From assembly GCA_023053545.1 (NCBI GenBank), contig JAKZAN010000001.1:13957325-14021324 (forward strand): a stretch of DNA of 64,000 nt, in the 5' to 3' direction. A program made the position numbers and the translations under genes. The notes under the pieces are model-generated. The model was not told the DNA's origin, searched no databases, and saw only the letters and a program-made list of their open reading frames with translations. The DNA is from Lepidurus packardi (lineage: Eukaryota; Arthropoda; Branchiopoda; Notostraca; Triopsidae). Every line of letters starts with the position of its first letter. Positions within the stretch are counted from its first letter, which is position 1. Shown here piece by piece: positions 51,349 to 63,294 of the stretch.

Positions 51349-51545
51349 TGTTGTGTTGAGTCCGAAATTTGGACACAACACTTCCTTGTTCTCTTTTGTT
51401 TCTGTCAGCTTTCCCCTTTGTTTCCTTTTCTGTTTTTTCCCTTTCTACCTTCGGTTGTAACCGGGTAGTCTTCCTCAATACATCCAACAATACAGTTGTG
51501 TTATCGTTTCACAGAAAGAGTGTTTTCGATCAAATATTTACAACA
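51349..51545 (+). repeat. 5' LTR of copia 1
   Basis: 197 bp, starting tgttgtgttgag and ending atatttacaaca (TG...CA). Short open frames within it and into the leader are chance products. Near-identical LTRs lie at 55763, 58682 and 63097. Confidence 0.94.
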
Positions 51546-51559
51546 GGTTATGGGCCCAG
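51546..51559 (+). other. primer-binding site of copia 1
   Basis: ggttatgggcccag directly follows the 5' LTR. As I recall it, Drosophila copia has the same motif at this place, where an internal part of initiator tRNA-Met primes synthesis. The family knowledge is from memory; the motif is seen. Confidence 0.7.
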
Positions 51560-51601
51560 AGAAACCCTTGCCAGTGAAGTTCCCCTTTTACGTGCTAACG
51601 C

Positions 51602-54600
51602 TTGGACTTTCGCGTTTCAAGAGTGATTGAATCTCTGTCCAGAAATATGGCAGAAGCAAAGTTTCGAATCGAACCTTTGACTAAGGACAATTATGACACG
51701 TGGAAGCTTCAAGCCGAAGCTTTACTGGTAAAGACTGACGGTTGGCAGTATGTGGACGGTTCAAGTGTAAAACCGGAGCCAACTGAAAATCCTGCTACAA
51801 TTCGAGCTTGGGAAGTAGGGGACAAAAAGGCAAAAGCGGACCTGATCCTGTGTATAAGTGCGTCCGAACTCAAACAAGTGAAAAACTGCAAGACAGCCAG
51901 CGAGTTGTGGCTAAAGCTTGAAGGCATTTATCAATCGAAAGGTCCGGCGAGAAAAGCCACCTTGTTGAAGCGCCTCACCCTTGCTAAGCTGAAAGAAGCT
52001 GAAAACGTGAAGAAACACTTGGATGAGTTTTTCGACACGGTTGATAAATTGCAAGAAATGGACATTGAAGTTAACGATGATCTGTTGTCCATAATGCTTC
52101 TGTACAGTTTACCCTGTGCTTTCGACAATTTTCGCTGCGCGATTTAATCACGAGATTAATTACCAAAGCCCGAGGCTCTGAGGATAAAAATACTGGAGGA
52201 ATCTCAAGCGAGGAGTAGTCAAGAGGAGGAAGACTCAACGAAAGCCATGTTCGCTAAGCGAGGTAATCGCATGGAGCGTGGCAAAATAAACCAGAGCGAG
52301 AAGCAAGTCAAAGGAGCCACGTTTAAATGCTACCGTTGTAAGAAACCTGGTCACAGGGCGGCCGAGTGTCTAGCGCCAAAGCCCGTCACAGATGATCAAG
52401 AGGATTCCAACGCAGCTGTTGAATACGCCCTTCACAACGTTTCGAGTCTGCCTGAAAAGAAGTTTTGGTGCCTTGATAGTGGAGCGACTTCCCACATGAC
52501 TTCAGAAACTGGCCGTTTTTTGAACATGAAGCCACTCCGCAAAGCTCTGCACCTGCCAAACAATCAGACTGCGGAAATAACTGGTGTAGGCGACGTGAAG
52601 CTTGCAATCGGCGAATGGTGTTAACGCGACGTTGTTTCAAGCTCTCCATGTCCCGGAGTTAAAGACGAACCTTATGTCGGTTGGAAAGATCGTGGACAAA
52701 GGCTACGAAGTTGTCTTTAAGCGAGACGCAGCCTACGTTATGGACGAAAATCGCGAAGCAATCTTGGTAGCACACAGAAATGGAAATCTCTACTTAGTGG
52801 AAAGCGTAAACCTTTTGTCTGAAACGCAGAGCAAGTCCAACATCATGAAGTGGCATGAGCGACTTGGCCATTTGAACGGGACACAGTTGCGACAAATGGC
52901 GATTCAGAAAAAGGCCTGGGGACTGACTTTTAATAGCCGAGACCTCCTTGACATGTGCGAGACATGTGTGAAGGGAAAACAGACCCAAACTCCCTTCCCA
53001 ACCAAGGATCCTAACAACGACCAGCGTTCACCGGATCTCTTGGAAATCGTGCACGCCGATATTTGCGGTCCAATGCGAACAGAGTCCATTGGAGGATCTC
53101 TGTATTTTGTAGTTTTTGTCGACGATAAGTCCCGTTGGACTGAGGTTCGCTTTTTGCAGAGGAAGAGCGATGTTTTCGCCGCTTTCAAAATGTACAAAGC
53201 TGCAGTAGAAAAGCAAACGGGTAAGAAGATTAAATTCCTGACAACAGATAATGGCAAAGAGTTTTGCAACAAAGAGTTCAACGCGTATCTCTCGCTGGAA
53301 GGCATACAGCGTAGAACAACAGTTCCGTACACGCCTCAGCAAAACGGTATTGCTGAACGCAAGAATAGAACTTTGCTCGACGCTGCTCGCTGTATGATGA
53401 TACAATCGAACTTACCACCGAGATTCTGGGCTGAAGCCATTTCCACTGCAAATTACGTGAGAAATCGTTGCCCATCACGAGCGCTATGTGGGGAAACAGC
53501 CTACAGAGTGTGGACCGGAAAGAAGCCAACTGTTGCGCATTGTCAGCAGTTTGGATGTTTAGCACTCGCGCTCGATAAAAGTCCCACTAAGGACAAATTT
53601 GCACCCAGAAGTAAGGAATGCGTATTCGTAGGATACTCGTCTGAAGCGAAAGCTTATCGACTTTGGTCACTGACGGAGCGGAAAATCATAGTCAGTAGAG
53701 ACGTCAAATTCCTTAACAAATTTCAAACCGAAGGAAGATATGAAGAGATTCTACAAGATGACCAGTGCGCCACTCCTGAAGCTTTCAACGAAGAGAAGAG
53801 CATTGAGCGCGAAGAGGAAGAGATTGATTTGGAGATTCCAGTAGCCCCGAATAACGAAAGAGCCCGGACTGATAGAGCCCGGACTGATAGCTCCAGCACG
53901 AACCCTGAATCGTTGGTTACGATTAAAAAAAGGAAGATGCCTGGTAGGCCACGTCTAGCAAGAACTGGGAAACCAGGCAGGCCAACGAAGATCTATAAGT
54001 TTGCATCAGTCCCAGCGGAATCGCAAGCTACTGATGAATCTTCAACTGAACAACAAGTCAATCTAGTTACGTCCAGTGATCCGCTTAACCTCAAAGAAGC
54101 TCTGAACGGAGATAATAGCAAGGAGTGGAAAGCAGCAATGCTCGAAGAATTCAAGGCCCACATGGTCAATGGCACGTGGGATTTAGTTGATCGGCAAATC
54201 AGTCGGAAACCGCTCGGAAACCGATTCGTTCTGAAGACGAAGTTCCGTGCAGACGGCCAGATTGAAAGAAGAAAAGCTCGCCTTGTAGCTAAAGGATACT
54301 CGCAACTCGAAGGAGTGGATTATCAAGAAACCTTTTCACCCGTCGCTAGAATAGGCTCGATCCGAACCCTAATGGCACTTGCGGTCAAAAAGGGCTTAAT
54401 TGTTCACCAAATGGATGTGGTGACGGCGTTCTTGAACGGGAAGATTGAAGAAGAAGTGTATATGGAAGTTCCTGATGAACTGGAGCTGCTTCTGGAAGAA
54501 TATGTTTCGAAGGCTGACAGTGAAGTCTACAACACTCAACTTTTAAATATTGCCCGAGATTGGCTGCAAAAGCTGAAAGGCGGCAATAAAGTTTGCAAAT

Positions 54601-55730
54601 TGAACAAGGCCCTGTATGGTCTGCGACAATCAGGACGCCAGTGGTATTTGCGTTTGGATGAAGAGCTCAAGAAGTTGGGCTTTTCCCCTTTAAAGACTGA
54701 CAACTGTATCTACACAAAGACGGTCAACAAAACCATCCAGGTAGTAGCAATTTATGTAGACGACATAATTATTGCAACTAATGACTCGGACGAGATGCAG
54801 AAGATCAAGTTGAATCTTAGCAACAGTTTCCAAATGACAAACCTGGGTAAGATCCATTACTGCTTGGGGATAGAGTTCGAGCAAGACGTTAAAAGGAGAA
54901 CCATTACCATGAAGCAGCAGAAGTACGTTGAGTCGTTGTTGCAACGTTTTGAAATGTCCGATTGCAACCCGGTCAGTACACCCATGAACCCTAGCGAAGT
55001 TTTGAGAAAGCCACAGCAAGAAAAAGGGGTGAAAATGGAGTACCCTTACCAGAACCTGATTGGTTGCCTAATGTACCTCGCCGTCTCAACTAGACCGGAC
55101 ATATCATATGCGGTAAGTGCGTTGAGCCAGTTCAACACCTGTTATGGAGAAGAGCACTGGCGTGCAGCAAAAAGGGTGTTGCGGTATTTGAAAGGAACCC
55201 AAAACTTTGGATTGACATATGACGGACGAGACGAAGATGGACTCCAGGGGTTTGTAGATGCAGATTGGGCCAATTGTCCTGATAACAGGAGATCATACAC
55301 GGGTTACGTGTTTAAATTGGCCGGTGCTGCCATAAGTTGGGAGGCTCGGAAACAGAGAACTGTAGCATTATCGTCGACGGAAGCGGAATACATGGCTCTA
55401 TCAGAAGCGTCGAAAGAAGCCATTTATTTGCGGAATTTTCTGGCTGAGTTGGATACACCCCAGTGACCGGTCCCCTTGCATAATGATAATCGTGGGGCGG
55501 GGGAACTTGTGAAAAACCCCGTTTTTCATGCACGCACCAAACATATCGACGTGCGCCATCATTTTATCCGCGAAGTTTTTGAGAGAAACGAGATTCTGCC
55601 CGTGCACTGCAGGACAGAAAAAATGATAGCCGATGCCCTAACCAAAGCACTGCCGGCCAAGAAGCACAACTTTTGCATTGAGGAAATGGGGCTTGGAGAC
55701 GTGAGTCAAGTTCACGAAGAAAACATGTGA
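51602..55730 (+). pseudogene. gag-pol region of copia 1 (fossil)
   Basis: In order along the region: a copia-type gag (FRIEPLTKDNYDTWKLQAEA), a CCHC knuckle (CYRCKKPGHRAAEC), protease (LDSGATSHMT), the integrase zinc part and catalytic core (WHERLGHLN; VHADICGP; PYTPQQNGIAERKNRTLLD), RT (GVDYQETFSPVAR; YVDDIIIA) and RNase H (ALSSTEAEYMAL). The reading is broken in about three places. It is almost the same as the copy at 58912-63040, differing by few residues. Confidence 0.93.
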
Positions 55731-55753
55731 GCAAGTGAAGTGACCTAAATTTC

Positions 55754-55762
55754 GAGGGGGGG
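55754..55762 (+). other. polypurine tract of copia 1
   Basis: gaggggggg abuts the 3' LTR; this is where plus-strand synthesis starts in LTR elements. The same tract is seen in copy 2 at 58880-58888 on the minus strand. Confidence 0.85.
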
Positions 55763-55960
55763 TGTTGTGTTGAGTCCGAAATTTGGACACAACACTTCCT
55801 TGTTCTCTTTTGTTTCTGTCAGCTTTAACCTTTGTTTCCTTTTCTGTTTTTTCCCTTTCTACCTTCCGTTGTAACCTAGGCAGTCTTCCTCAATACTTCC
55901 AACAATACAGTTGTGTTATCGTTTCACAGAAAGAGTGTTTTCGATCAAATATTTACAACA
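55763..55960 (+). repeat. 3' LTR of copia 1
   Basis: 198 bp, tgttgtgttgag...tttacaaca. It differs from the 5' LTR of the same element at about eight sites. It shares the variant cctaggcag with the 3' LTR of copy 2. Confidence 0.94.
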
Positions 55961-57548
55961 GTAATGGATTAATTAAGTCCGTAATGAATTAATTCAGTAT
56001 ATAAGGAATTAATTCAGTCCGTAAGGAATTAATTCAGTCCGTAAGGAATTGATTCAGCCCGTAAGGAATTAATTCAGTCCGTAAGGAATTAATTCAGTCC
56101 GTAAGGAATTAATTCAGTCCGTAAGGAATTAATTCAGTCCGTAATGAATTAATTATTTCCGTAAGGAATTAATTGATTCCGTAAGGAAATAATTCAGTCC
56201 GTAGGGAATTAATTCAGTCCGTCAAGAAGTAATTCAGTCCGTAAGGAATTAGTTCAGTCCGTAAGGAATTAATTAAGTCCGTAAGGAATTATTTAAGTCC
56301 GTAAGAAATTAATTCAGTCCGTAAGGAATTAATTAAGTCCGTAAGGAATTATTTAAGTCCGTAAGAAATTAATTCAGTCCGTAAGGAATTAATTAAGTAC
56401 CTAAGGAATTAATGCAGTCCGTAAGGAATTAATTCAGTCCGTAAGGAATTAATTCAGTCCGTAAGGAATTAATTCATTCCGTAACGAATTAATTCAGTCC
56501 GTAAGGAAGTAGTTCAGTCCGTAATGAATTAATTCAGTCCGTAAGAAATTAATTCAGTCCGTAAGGAATTAATTAAATACCTAAGGAGATAATTCAGTCC
56601 GTAACGAATTAATTCAGTCCGTAAGGAATTATTTCAGTCCGTAAGGAATTAATTCAGTCCGTAAGGAATTAATTCAGTCCGTAAGGAATTAATTCAGTCC
56701 TTAAGGAATTAATTCATTTTGTAAGGAATTAATTCAATCTGTAAGGAATTAAATCAGGCCGTAAGGAATTAATTCATTCCGTAAGGAATTAATTCAGTCC
56801 GTAAGGAATTAATTCAGTAAGTAAGGAATTCAATCAATCCTAATGAATTAATTCATTCCGTAAGAAATTAATTCAGTCCGTAAGGAATTAATTAAGTACC
56901 TAAGGAATTAATTAAGTACCTAAGGAATTAATTCAGTTCGTTAGGAATTAATTCATTCCGTATAGAATTAATTAAGTCCGTAAGGAATTAATTAAGTACC
57001 TAAAGAATTAACTCAGTCCGTAAGGAATAAATTCAGTTTGTAATGGATTAATTAAGTCCGTAATGAATTAATTCAGTCCGTAAGGAATTAATTCAGTCCG
57101 TAAGGAATTAATTCAGTCCGTAAGGAATTAATTCAGTCCATAAGGAATTAATACAGTCTGTAAGGAATTAATTCAGTCCGTAAGATATTAATTCAGTCCG
57201 TAATGAATTAATTAACTCCGTAAGGAATTAATTCATTCCGTAAAGAAATAATTCAGTCCGTAGGGAATTAATTCAGTCCGTAAGAAATTAATTCAGTCCG
57301 TAAGGAATTAATTAAGTACCTAAGGAATTAGTTCAGTCCGTAAGGAATTAATTCAGTCCGTAAGGAATTAATTCAGTCCGTAAGGATTTAATTCAGTCCG
57401 TAATTAATTAAATCAGTCCGTAAGAAATTAGTTCAGTCCGTAAGGAATTAATTAAGTCCGTATGGAATTAATTTAGTCCGTAATTAATTAATTCAGTCTG
57501 TAAGGAATTAAATCAGGAAGTAAGGAATTAATGAATTCCGAAGGAATT
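55961..57548 (+). repeat. 20-bp satellite array, block 5
   Basis: The array resumes with the right copy of gtaat (55961-55965), in the original orientation, and ends at gaatt (57544-57548), the left duplicated target of the composite block that follows. Its first about 700 bp are matched in reverse orientation at 57980-58681. No gene. Confidence 0.95.
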
Positions 57549-57596
57549 TGTTGTAAATATTTGATCGAAAACACTCTTTCTTTGAAACGATAACAC
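57549..57596 (-). repeat. copia LTR remnant (48 bp)
   Basis: This is the last 48 bp of the copia LTR in minus orientation, tgttgtaaatatttgatcg onward to cgataacac, with one difference from the other LTRs. A gaatt duplication flanks it on the left, matching gaatt at 63295-63299 beyond copia 2. It is the left boundary of the composite block. Confidence 0.92.
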
Positions 57597-58681
57597 CTTA
57601 CGGACTATATTATTTCCTTACGGAATGAATTAATTCCTTACGGACTGCATTAATTCCTTGCGGACTGCATTAATTCCTTAGGTACTTAATTAATTCCTTA
57701 CGGACTGAATTAATTCCTTACGGACTGAAATAATTCCTTACGGACTGAATTAATTCGTTACGGACTGAATTATCTCCTTAGGTATTTAATTAATTCCTTA
57801 CGGACTGAATTAATTTCTTACGGACTGAATTAATTCATTACGGACTGAACTACTTCCTTACGGACTGAATTAATTCGTTACGGAATGAATTAATTCCTTA
57901 CGGACTGAATTAATTCCTTACGGACTGAATTAATTCCTTGCGGACTGCATTAATTCCTTAGGTACTTAATTAATTCCTTACGGACTGAATTAATTCCTTA
58001 CGGACTGAAATAATTCCTTACGGACTGAATTAATTCGTTACGGACTGAATTATCTCCTTAGGTATTTAATTAATTCCTTACGGACTGAATTAATTTCTTA
58101 CGGACTGAATTAATTCATTACGGACTGAACTACTTCCTTACGGACTGAATTAATTCGTTACGGAATGAATTAATTCCTTACGGACTGAATTAATTCCTTA
58201 CGGACTGAATTAATTCCTTACGGACTGCATTAATTCCTTAGGTACTTAATTAATTCCTTACGGACTGAATTAATTTCTTACGGACTTAAATAATTCCTTA
58301 CGGACTTAATTAATTCCTTACGGACTGAATAATTTTCTTACGGACTTAAATAATTCCTTACGGACTTAATTAATTCCTTACGGACTGAACTAATTCCTTA
58401 CGGACTGAATTACTTCTTGACGGACTGAATTAATTCCCTACGGACTGAATTATTTCCTTACGGAATCAATTAATTCCTTACGGAAATAATTAATTCATTA
58501 CGGACTGAATTAATTCCTTACGGACTGAATTAATTCCTTACGGACTGAATTAATTCCTTACGGACTGAATTAATTCCTTACGGGCTGAATCAATTCCTTA
58601 CGGACTGAATTAATTCCTTACGGACTGAATTAATTCCTTAGGTACTGAATTAATTCATTACGGACTTAATTAATCCATTAC
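57597..58681 (-). repeat. inverted satellite segment
   Basis: 1085 bp of the satellite in reverse orientation (ccttacggactgaattaatt), the only inverted stretch in the window. Read on the minus strand from 58681, it begins gtaatggattaattaag and follows, monomer by monomer, the sequence downstream of copia 1 (55961 to about 56660). It then goes on with a 280-bp (14-monomer) unit seen at 57661, 57941 and 58221. Its junction with the LTR remnant is at 57596/57597. Confidence 0.93.
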
Positions 58682-58879
58682 TGTTGTAAATATTTGATCG
58701 AAAACACTCTTTCTGTGAAACGATAACACAACTGTATTGTTGGAAGTATTGAGGAAGACTGCCTAGGTTACAACGGAAGGTAGAAAGGGAAAAAACAGAA
58801 AAGGAAACAAAGGGGAAAGCTGACAGAAACAAAAGAGAACAAGGAAGTGTTGTGTCCAAATTTCGGACTCAACACAACA
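58682..58879 (-). repeat. 3' LTR of copia 2
   Basis: 198 bp, element-sense tgttgtgttgag...tttacaaca. It carries the variant cctaggcag, shared with the 3' LTR of copy 1 and not with either 5' LTR, but not that LTR's variant nearer the LTR start. Confidence 0.93.
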
Positions 58880-58911
58880 CCCCCCCTCGAAATTTAGGTC
58901 ACTTCACTTGC

Positions 58912-61900
58912 TCACATGTTTTCTTCGTGAACTTGACTCACGTCTCCAAGCCCCATTTCCTCAATGCAAAAGTTGTGCTTCGGGGCCGGCAGTGTTTTGG
59001 TTAGGGCATCGGCTATCATTTTTTCTGTCCTGCAGTGCACGGGCAGAATCTCGTTTCTCTCAAAAACTTCGCGGATAAAATGATGGCGCACGTCGATATG
59101 TTTGGTGCGTGCATGAAAAACGGGGTTTTTCACAAGTTCCCCCGCCCCACGATTATCATTATGCAAGGGGACCGGTCCCTGGGGTGTATCCAACTCAGCC
59201 AGAAAATTCCGCAAATAAATGGCTTCTTTCGACGCTTCTGATAGAGCCATGTATTCCGCTTCCGTCGACGATAATGCTACAGTTCTCTGTTTCCGAGCCT
59301 CCCAACTTATGGCAGCACCGGCCAATTTAAACACGTAACCCGTGTATGATCTCCTGTTATCAGGACAATTGGCCCAATCTGCATCTACAAACCCCTGGAG
59401 TCCATCTTCGTCTCGTCCGTCATATGTCAATCCAAAGTTTTGGGTTCCTTTCAAATACCGCAACACCCTTTTTGCTGCACGCCAGTGCTCTTCTCCATAA
59501 CAGGTGTTGAACTGGCTCAACGCACTTACCGCATATGATATGTCCGGTCTAGTTGAGACGGCGAGGTACATTAGGCAACCAATCAGGTTCTGGTAAGGGT
59601 ACTCCATTTTCACCCCTTTTTCTTGCTGTGGCTTTCTCAAAACTTCGCTAGGGTTCATGGGTGTACTGACCGGGTTGCAATCGGACATTTCAAAACGTTG
59701 CAACAACGACTCAACGTACTTCTGCTGCTTCATGGTAATGGTTCTCCTTTTAACGTCTTGCTCGAACTCTATCCCCAAGCAGTAATGGATCTTACCCAGG
59801 TTTGTCATTTGGAAACTGTTGCTAAGATTCAACTTGATCTTCTGCATCTCGTCCGAGTCATTAGTTGCAATAATTATGTCGTCTACATAAATTGCTACTA
59901 CCTGGATGGTTTTGTTGACCGTCTTTGTGTAGATACAGTTGTCAGTCTTTAAAGGGGAAAAGCCCAACTTCTTGAGCTCTTCATCCAAACGCAAATACCA
60001 CTGGCGTCCTGATTGTCGCAGACCATACAGGGCCTTGTTCAATTTGCAAACTTTATTGCCGCCTTTCAGCTTTTGCAGCCAATCTCGGGCAATATTTAAA
60101 AGTTGAGTGTTGTAGACTTCACTGTCAGCCTTCGAAACATATTCTTCCAGAAGCAGCTCCAGTTCATCAGGAACTTCCATATACACTTCTTCTTCAATCT
60201 TCCCGTTCAAGAACGCCGTCACCACATCCATTTGGTGAACAATTAAGCCCTTTTTGACCGCAAGTGCCATTAGGGTTCGGATCGAGCCTATTCTAGCGAC
60301 GGGTGAAAAGGTTTCTTGATAATCCACTCCTTCGAGTTGCGAGTATCCTTTAGCTACAAGGCGAGCTTTTCTTCTTTCAATCTGGCCGTCTGCACGGAAC
60401 TTCGTCTTCAGAACGAATCGGTTTCCGAGCGGTTTCCGACTGATTTGCCGATCAACTAAATCCCACGTGCCATTGACCATGTGGGCCTTGAATTCTTCGA
60501 GCATTGCTGCTTTCCACTCCTTGCTATTATCTCCGTTCAGAGCTTCTTTGAGGTTAAGCGGATCACTGGACGTAACTAGATTGACTTGTTGTTCAGTTGA
60601 AGATTCATCAGTAGCTTGCGATTCCGCTGGGACTGATGCAAACTTATAGATCTTCGTTGGCCTGCCTGGTTTCCCAGTTCTTGCTAGACGTGGCCTACCA
60701 GGCATCTTCCTTTTTTTAATCGTAACCAACGATTCAGGGTTCGTGCTGGAGCTATCAGTCCGGGCTCTATCAGTCCGGGCTCTTTCGTTATTCGGGGCTA
60801 CTGGAATCTCCAAATCAATCTCTTCCTCTTCGCGCTCAATGCTCTTCTCTTCGTTGAAAGCTTCAGGAGTGGCGCACTGGTCATCTTGTAGAATCTCTTC
60901 ATATCTTCCTTCGGTTTGAAATTTGTTAAGGAATTTGACGTCTCTACTGACTATGATTTTCCGCTCCGTCAGTGACCAAAGTCGATAAGCTTTCGCTTCA
61001 GACGAGTATCCTACGAATACGCATTCCTTACTTCTGGGTGCAAATTTGTCCTTAGTGGGACTTTTATCGAGCGCGAGTGCTAAACATCCAAACTGCTGAC
61101 AATGCGCAACAGTTGGCTTCTTTCCGGTCCACACTCTGTAGGCTGTTTCCCCACATAGCGCTCGCGATGGGCAACGATTTCTCACGTAATTTGCAGTGGA
61201 AATGGCTTCAGCCCAGAATCTCGGTGGTAAGTTCGATTGTATCATCATACAGCGAGCAGCGTCGAGCAAAGTTCTATTCTTGCGTTCAGCAATACCGTTT
61301 TGCTGAGGCGTGTACGGAACTGTTGTTCTACGCTGTATGCCTTCCAGCGAGAGATACGCGTTGAACTCTTTGTTGCAAAACTCTTTGCCATTATCTGTTG
61401 TCAGGAATTTAATCTTCTTACCCGTTTGCTTTTCTACTGCAGCTTTGTACATTTTGAAAGCGGCGAAAACATCGCTCTTCCTCTGCAAAAAGCGAACCTC
61501 AGTCCAACGGGACTTATCGTCGACAAAAACTGCAAAATACAGAGATCCTCCAATGGACTCTGTTCGCATTGGACCGCAAATATCGGCGTGCACGATTTCC
61601 AAGAGATCCGGTGAACGCTGGTCGTTGTTAGGATCCTTGGTTGGGAAGGGAGTTTGGGTCTGTTTTCCCTTCACACATGTCTCGCACATGTCAAGGAGGT
61701 CTCGGCTATTAAAAGTCAGTCCCCAGGCCTTTTTCTGAATCGCCATTTGTCGCAACTGTGTCCCGTTCAAATGGCCAAGTCGCTCATGCCACTTCATGAT
61801 GTTGGACTTGCTCTGCGTTTCAGACAAAAGGTTTACGCTTTCCACTAAGTAGAGATTTCCATTTCTGTGTGCTACCAAGATTGCTTCGCGATTTTCGTCC

Positions 61901-63040
61901 ATAACGTAGGCTGCGTCTCGCTTAAAGACAACTTCGTAGCCTTTGTCCACGATCTTTCCAACCGACATAAGGTTCGTCTTTAACTCCGGGACATGGAGAG
62001 CTTGAAACAACGTCGCGTTAACACCATTCGCCGATTGCAAGCTTCACGTCGCCTACACCAGTTATTTCCGCAGTCTGATTGTTTGGCAGGTGCAGAGCTT
62101 TGCGGAGTGGCTTCATGTTCAAAAAACGGCCAGTTTCTGAAGTCATGTGGGAAGTCGCTCCACTATCAAGGCACCAAAACTTCTTTTCAGGCAGACTCGA
62201 AACGTTGTGAAGGTCGTATTCAACAGCTGCGTTGGAATCCTCTTGATCATCTGTGACGGGCTTTGGCGCTAGACACTCGGCCGCCCTGTGACCAGGTTTC
62301 TTACAACGGTAGCATTTAAACTTGGCTCCTTTGACTTGCTTCTCGCTCTGGTTTATTTTGCTACGCTCCATGCGATTACCTCGCTTAGCGAACATGGCTT
62401 TCGTTGAGTCTTCCTCCTCTTGACTACTCCTCGCTTGAGATTCCTCCAGTATTTTTATCCTCAGAGCCTCGGGCTTTGGTAATTCATCTCGTGATTCAAT
62501 CGCGCAGCGAAAATTGTCGAAAGCACAGGGTAAACTGTACAGAAGCATTATGGACAACAGATCATCGTTAACTTCAATGTCCATTTCTTGCAATTTATCA
62601 ACCGTGTCGAAAAACTCATCCAAGTGTTTCTTCACGTTTTCAGCTTCTTTCAGCTTAGCAAGGGTGAGGCGCTTCAACAAGGTGACTTTTCTCGCCGGAC
62701 CTTTCGATTGATAAATGCCTTCAAGCTTTAGCCACAACTCGCTGGCTGTCTTGCAGTTTTTCACTTGTTTGAGTTCGGACGCACTTATACACAGGATCAG
62801 GTCCGCTTTTGCCTTTTTGTCCCCTACTTCCCAAGCTCGAATTGTAGCAGGATTTTCAGTTGGCTCCGGTTTTACACTTGAACCGTCCACATACTGCCAA
62901 CCGTCAGTCTTTACCAGTAAAGCTTCGGCTTGAAGCTTCCACGTGTCATAATTGTCCTTAGTCAAAGGTTCGATTCGAAACTTTGCTTCTGCCATATTTC
63001 TGGACAGAGATTCAATCACTCTTGAAACGCGAAAGTCCAA
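58912..63040 (-). CDS. gag-pol region of copia 2
   Basis: Two long open frames, a gag-protease part of about 340 residues (62018-63040) and a pol part of about 1042 residues (58912-62040), overlap slightly. Parts in order: gag, CCHC knuckle CYRCKKPGHRAAEC, protease LDSGATSHMT, integrase (HERLGHLN; TDNGKEF; NGIAERKNR), RT (FLNGKIEEEVYME; YVDDIIIA) and RNase H (VDADWANCPDNRRSYTGY). Copy 1 shows the same division into two frames, so it predates their divergence. Whether that is a family read-through or a shared break cannot be told from two copies. Confidence 0.9.
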
Positions 63041-63082
63041 GCGTTAGCACGTAAAAGGGGAACTTCACTGGCAAGGGTTTCT

Positions 63083-63096
63083 CTGGGCCCATAACC
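63083..63096 (-). other. primer-binding site of copia 2
   Basis: Reverse complement of ggttatgggcccag next to the 5' LTR, identical to copy 1. Confidence 0.7.
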
Positions 63097-63294
63097 TGTT
63101 GTAAATATTTGATCGAAAACACTCTTTCTGTGAAACGATAACACAACTGTATTGTTGGAAGTATTGAGGAAGACTGCCCAGGTTACAACGGAAGGTAGAA
63201 AGGGAAAAAACAGAAAAGGAAACAAAGGGGAAAGCTGACAGAAACAAAAGAGAACAAGGAAGTGTTGTGTCCAAATTTCGGACTCAACACAACA
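63097..63294 (-). repeat. 5' LTR of copia 2
   Basis: 198 bp in minus orientation. It abuts gaatt (63295-63299), the right copy of the duplication whose left copy is at 57544-57548. Short frames in it are not genes. Confidence 0.94.

Larger units (their letters stand above)
51349..55960 (+). mobile_element. copia-family LTR retrotransposon, copy 1 (broken)
   Basis: A 4612-bp Ty1/copia element with two LTRs of 197 and 198 bp, a primer-binding site, a gag-pol region, a polypurine tract and a perfect 5-bp target duplication. Domain order is gag with CCHC knuckle, protease, integrase, RT, RNase H, which is the copia order. The two LTRs differ at about eight positions of 198, so it is the older-looking of the two copies. 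Its coding region has about three interruptions of long open frame, and I regard it as a dead copy. Confidence 0.95.
58682..63294 (-). mobile_element. copia-family LTR retrotransposon, copy 2 (nearly whole)
   Basis: A 4613-bp minus-strand element with two 198-bp LTRs that differ at about one site, a primer-binding site (63083-63096), a polypurine tract (58880-58888) and a gag-pol region in two long overlapping open frames. It looks nearly whole, with at most about one break, and much younger by its LTR pair than copy 1. Its immediate flanks do not match each other (attac on the left, gaatt on the right). The duplicated target is found only when the LTR remnant and inverted satellite at 57549-58681 are included. 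Confidence 0.94.

Noticed and set aside
51369-51626. Small open frame starting in the copia LTR (also at 55783, and in the LTRs of copy 2)
   Set aside because: It is LTR and leader sequence reading openly by chance. It recurs only because the LTR recurs.
52386-55607. Several minus-strand open frames within copia 1 (mirrored at 59035-62256 in copy 2)
   Set aside because: They are reverse-strand shadows of gag-pol, present in both copies only because the copies are nearly identical.
57597-58681. Reversed satellite as a simple chromosomal inversion
   Set aside because: A plain inversion would not leave a matching 5-bp target duplication outside the block, nor duplicate the downstream flank of copia 1, which is still in place at 55961. 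Misassembly remains possible and is listed as a refuting test.
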